Shown: in pieces, positions 12,898 through 14,556 of the stretch | Layout: every line of letters begins with the position of its first letter | How positions within the stretch are numbered: position 1 is the first letter of the stretch | NCBI GenBank assembly: GCA_964609365.1 | Contig: CAZSRC010000019.1 | Coordinates: 1-14,556 of the forward strand | Source of the DNA: GCA-002840305 sp964609365 | GTDB lineage: Bacteria; Patescibacteriota; Patescibacteriia; Patescibacteriales; UBA12465 | Direction of reading: 5' to 3' | DNA length: 14,556 bases | Notes under the pieces: model-generated | What the model saw: the letters and a program-made list of their open reading frames with translations, nothing else | Database searches by the model: none | What the model was told of the DNA's origin: nothing | Translations under genes and position numbers: made by a program

Positions 12898-14304
12898 ATG
12901 TCTTTAATTTGTTCTATCTCGGGAATTAGAGGCACTATTGGTCCCGGTCAAGATAATTTAAATCCAGAAAATTTAATAAAATTTATAGCAGCCTTTTGTA
13001 GGGTTTTGTTTTTAAATAAAAAAAATAAAAAAAAATTAAAAATAGTTGTTGGTCGTGATGGAAGAATAAGTGGAAAAATGTTTTTATCCTTTACTATAAA
13101 CACTCTTATTTCTTTGGGTGTTGATGTTTTAAATTTGGATTTAGCAACAACCCCAACAATTGAAATGGCAGTGATTTTAGAAAAGGCAGATGGAGGTATT
13201 ATTATTAGCGCTTCTCATAATCCAATGAACTGGAACGCCTTAAAATTAATAAACAATAAAGGGGAATTTTTGGATAAAAAAGATGGAGAAAAAATACTAG
13301 AAGAGGTAAAAAGTTCTAATATTGATTTTGTTGATTTTAAAAATCTAGGAACATTAACAAGTAATTTATTTTATCACGATAAACATATAGATGAAATTTT
13401 AAAACTATCATTAGTTAATAAAAATAAAATAAAAAAGGCTAATTTTAAAATTGTTGTTGATGGTATTAATTCTGTTGGATCCTTAGTAGTTCCAATTCTT
13501 TTAAAATCATTGGGAGTAAAAAATATTTTCAATATTAATAGTGAGATAAATGGTAGTTTCGGACACAATCCAGAGCCCATTGATAAAAATTTAAAACAGC
13601 TTTGTCAATCAGTTAAGCATTATAAAGCTGATCTAGGAATAGCTGTTGATCCTGATGTTGATAGGCTTGCTATTATTAATGAAAAAGGAGGGCCAATAGG
13701 AGAAGAATATAGCTTAGTTGCCATAGCTGAATATGTTTTTAAAAATTTTTCTAATTTAAATAAAAAATATAAAAAAGGCAGCGTGTCTAATTTATCATCT
13801 TCTATGGCCCTGGAAGATTTAAGTATTTTAAATGGAGCTTTTTATGAAGCATCAGCGGTGGGAGAGGTTAACGTTGTAGAAAAAATGAAAAAAACAAAAG
13901 CAATTATTGGTGGCGAGGGTAATGGTGGAATTATTTATCCAGACTTACATTATGGTAGAGATGCTTTAGTTGGAATAGCTTTATTTCTTAGTTATTTAGC
14001 ATCAGAAAAAAAGACTTGTAGTCAAATTCGAAATCTCTTACCAGAATATTATATTTTAAAAGAAAAGATTATTTTAAATAGCAATATTGATATAGATAAA
14101 ATTTTATTAAATTTGGAAAAAAGATATAATCATTGTAAAATAATAAAAGAGGATGGTTTAAAAATTATCTTTTTAGATAAAAGAGCCTGGATACATTTAA
14201 GAAAGTCGAACACGGAACCAATTATTAGAATTTATTGTGAAGCAAAGAATAAAAAAGAGGCCTTGAGTATATTTGATAATTTTTATAAGATAATTATAAA
14301 ATAA
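12898..14304 (+). CDS. Phosphohexomutase, probable phosphoglucosamine mutase (GlmM-like)
   Basis: The 468-residue enzyme belongs to the alpha-D-phosphohexomutases. It has SGIRGTIG (8-15), the phosphoserine loop SASHNP (104-109, S106), metal loop DPDVDR (251-256), sugar loop GEGNGG (339-344) and phosphate loop RKSNTEPIIR (435-444). The DPDVDR and GEGNGG variants differ from the DGDGDR/GESSGH of the other mutase in this window. They resemble the archaeal and Bacteroidetes-type enzymes annotated as phosphoglucosamine mutase. The next gene starts like GlmU, which supports conversion of GlcN-6-P to GlcN-1-P towards UDP-GlcNAc. Substrate choice is inference and the enzyme could also use glucose or mannose phosphates. 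No Shine-Dalgarno sequence precedes the ATG. Confidence 0.85.
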   Translation: MSLICSISGIRGTIGPGQDNLNPENLIKFIAAFCRVLFLNKKNKKKLKIVVGRDGRISGKMFLSFTINTLISLGVDVLNLDLATTPTIEMAVILEKADGGIIISASHNPMNWNALKLINNKGEFLDKKDGEKILEEVKSSNIDFVDFKNLGTLTSNLFYHDKHIDEILKLSLVNKNKIKKANFKIVVDGINSVGSLVVPILLKSLGVKNIFNINSEINGSFGHNPEPIDKNLKQLCQSVKHYKADLGIAVDPDVDRLAIINEKGGPIGEEYSLVAIAEYVFKNFSNLNKKYKKGSVSNLSSSMALEDLSILNGAFYEASAVGEVNVVEKMKKTKAIIGGEGNGGIIYPDLHYGRDALVGIALFLSYLASEKKTCSQIRNLLPEYYILKEKIILNSNIDIDKILLNLEKRYNHCKIIKEDGLKIIFLDKRAWIHLRKSNTEPIIRIYCEAKNKKEALSIFDNFYKIIIK

Positions 14305-14314
14305 TTTTAATAAT

Positions 14315-14556
14315 ATGAATAAAGTTATAATACTAGCAGCTGGCAAGGGGACAAGAATGAATTCGGAGTTACCAAAGGTTTTATTTCCTATAAACAAGAA
14401 ACCAATGATTAAATATTTATTAGATTCAGTTATTGATTCTAATATTGATTCTAGGCCAATTTTAGTTGTTTCCCCATCAAATAAAGATCTAATTAAAAAG
14501 AGCTTGCATGATTATGAATTAAATTTTGCAATTCAGTTTGAGCAATTAGGAACTGG
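14315..14556 (+). CDS. GlmU-like sugar-phosphate nucleotidyltransferase, N-terminal part (cut by window end)
   Basis: The 80 visible codons begin with the nucleotidyltransferase signature LAAGKGTRM (7-15), then LPKVLFPI (19-26) and KPMI (29-32), and end in QFEQLGTG, which matches the Q-x-x-LGTGHA stretch that contacts uracil in GlmU. This is the N-terminal uridyltransferase domain that makes UDP-GlcNAc from GlcNAc-1-P and UTP. Whether the left-handed beta-helix acetyltransferase domain of full GlmU follows cannot be seen. It begins 10 bases after the GlmM-like stop, which places consecutive steps of amino-sugar activation in one operon. Other nucleotidyltransferases of glucose-1-P or mannose-1-P share the first motif, so the exact sugar is less sure. 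Confidence 0.85.
   Translation, partial: MNKVIILAAGKGTRMNSELPKVLFPINKKPMIKYLLDSVIDSNIDSRPILVVSPSNKDLIKKSLHDYELNFAIQFEQLGT

Noticed and set aside
739..14304. UGA recoding (as in Gracilibacteria/Absconditabacteria), suggested by no gene ending in TGA
   Set aside because: Stops are mainly TAA with a few TAG, as expected for AT-rich DNA. All recognised genes are full length with no in-frame TGA, Trp is encoded by TGG, and the Gly tRNA has a normal UCC anticodon.
1..14556. CRISPR arrays, insertion sequences, prophage or toxin-antitoxin genes
   Set aside because: I saw no regular direct repeats, transposase, integrase or toxin-like gene. The tRNA 3' ends are not duplicated as attachment sites within the window.

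Overview
The window is about 70% A+T, densely packed, and reads throughout in the standard code. The set of genes and their sequence style suggest a Patescibacteria/CPR bacterium, probably from the Parcubacteria side. Supporting signs are a DksA/TraR-type zinc-finger protein with a GDKPDEN-like segment, a stand-alone Elp3, a bactofilin-like protein joined to a membrane domain, a strongly reduced FolD, tRNA genes without encoded CCA, and almost no Shine-Dalgarno sequences. This assignment is an inference: there is no rRNA gene in the window.

Layout. Positions 1-600 hold the possible tail of an unidentified gene, tRNA-Arg(CCT), a 44-residue membrane protein too short for ordinary ORF calling, a strong hairpin with a T tract, and tRNA-Ala(GGC) with its own terminator. 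Positions 739-2061 encode a GT-B glycosyltransferase-like protein, closed by a terminator that can serve both strands. tRNA-Asp(GTC) and tRNA-Gly(TCC) lie on the minus strand. Their promoter shares its -35 region with an opposing promoter that drives dksA-like and lspA. A minus-strand operon (bactofilin-like membrane protein, phosphomannomutase/phosphoglucomutase, tsaE) runs from 6135 to 3218 and converges on lspA with an 11-base overlap.

From 6208 the plus strand carries elp3, then, behind a near-consensus promoter, the one-carbon pair glyA-folD, ending in a terminator. A 66-residue zinc-ribbon protein sits on the minus strand between that terminator and recQ. The final plus-strand operon is recQ, a Trm9/ALKBH8-like methyltransferase, a GlmM-like phosphohexomutase and the start of a GlmU-like nucleotidyltransferase, which is cut by the window end.

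Functional themes. (1) tRNA biology: four tRNAs, TsaE (t6A37), Elp3 (cm5U34) and a Trm9-like methyltransferase (cm5U to mcm5U in eukaryotes). (2) Cell envelope: LspA, the bactofilin-like protein, the two phosphohexomutases, the GlmU-like enzyme and the GT-B protein. (3) One-carbon metabolism: GlyA and a FolD whose nucleotide-binding segment looks degenerate. (4) DNA repair: RecQ.

The most interesting point is that Elp3 and a Trm9-like methyltransferase occur about 4.3 kb apart in one bacterial window that also encodes a U34-containing tRNA-Gly(UCC). This hints at a eukaryote-like mcm5U34 wobble modification route in a bacterium. Most of the rest is ordinary housekeeping.
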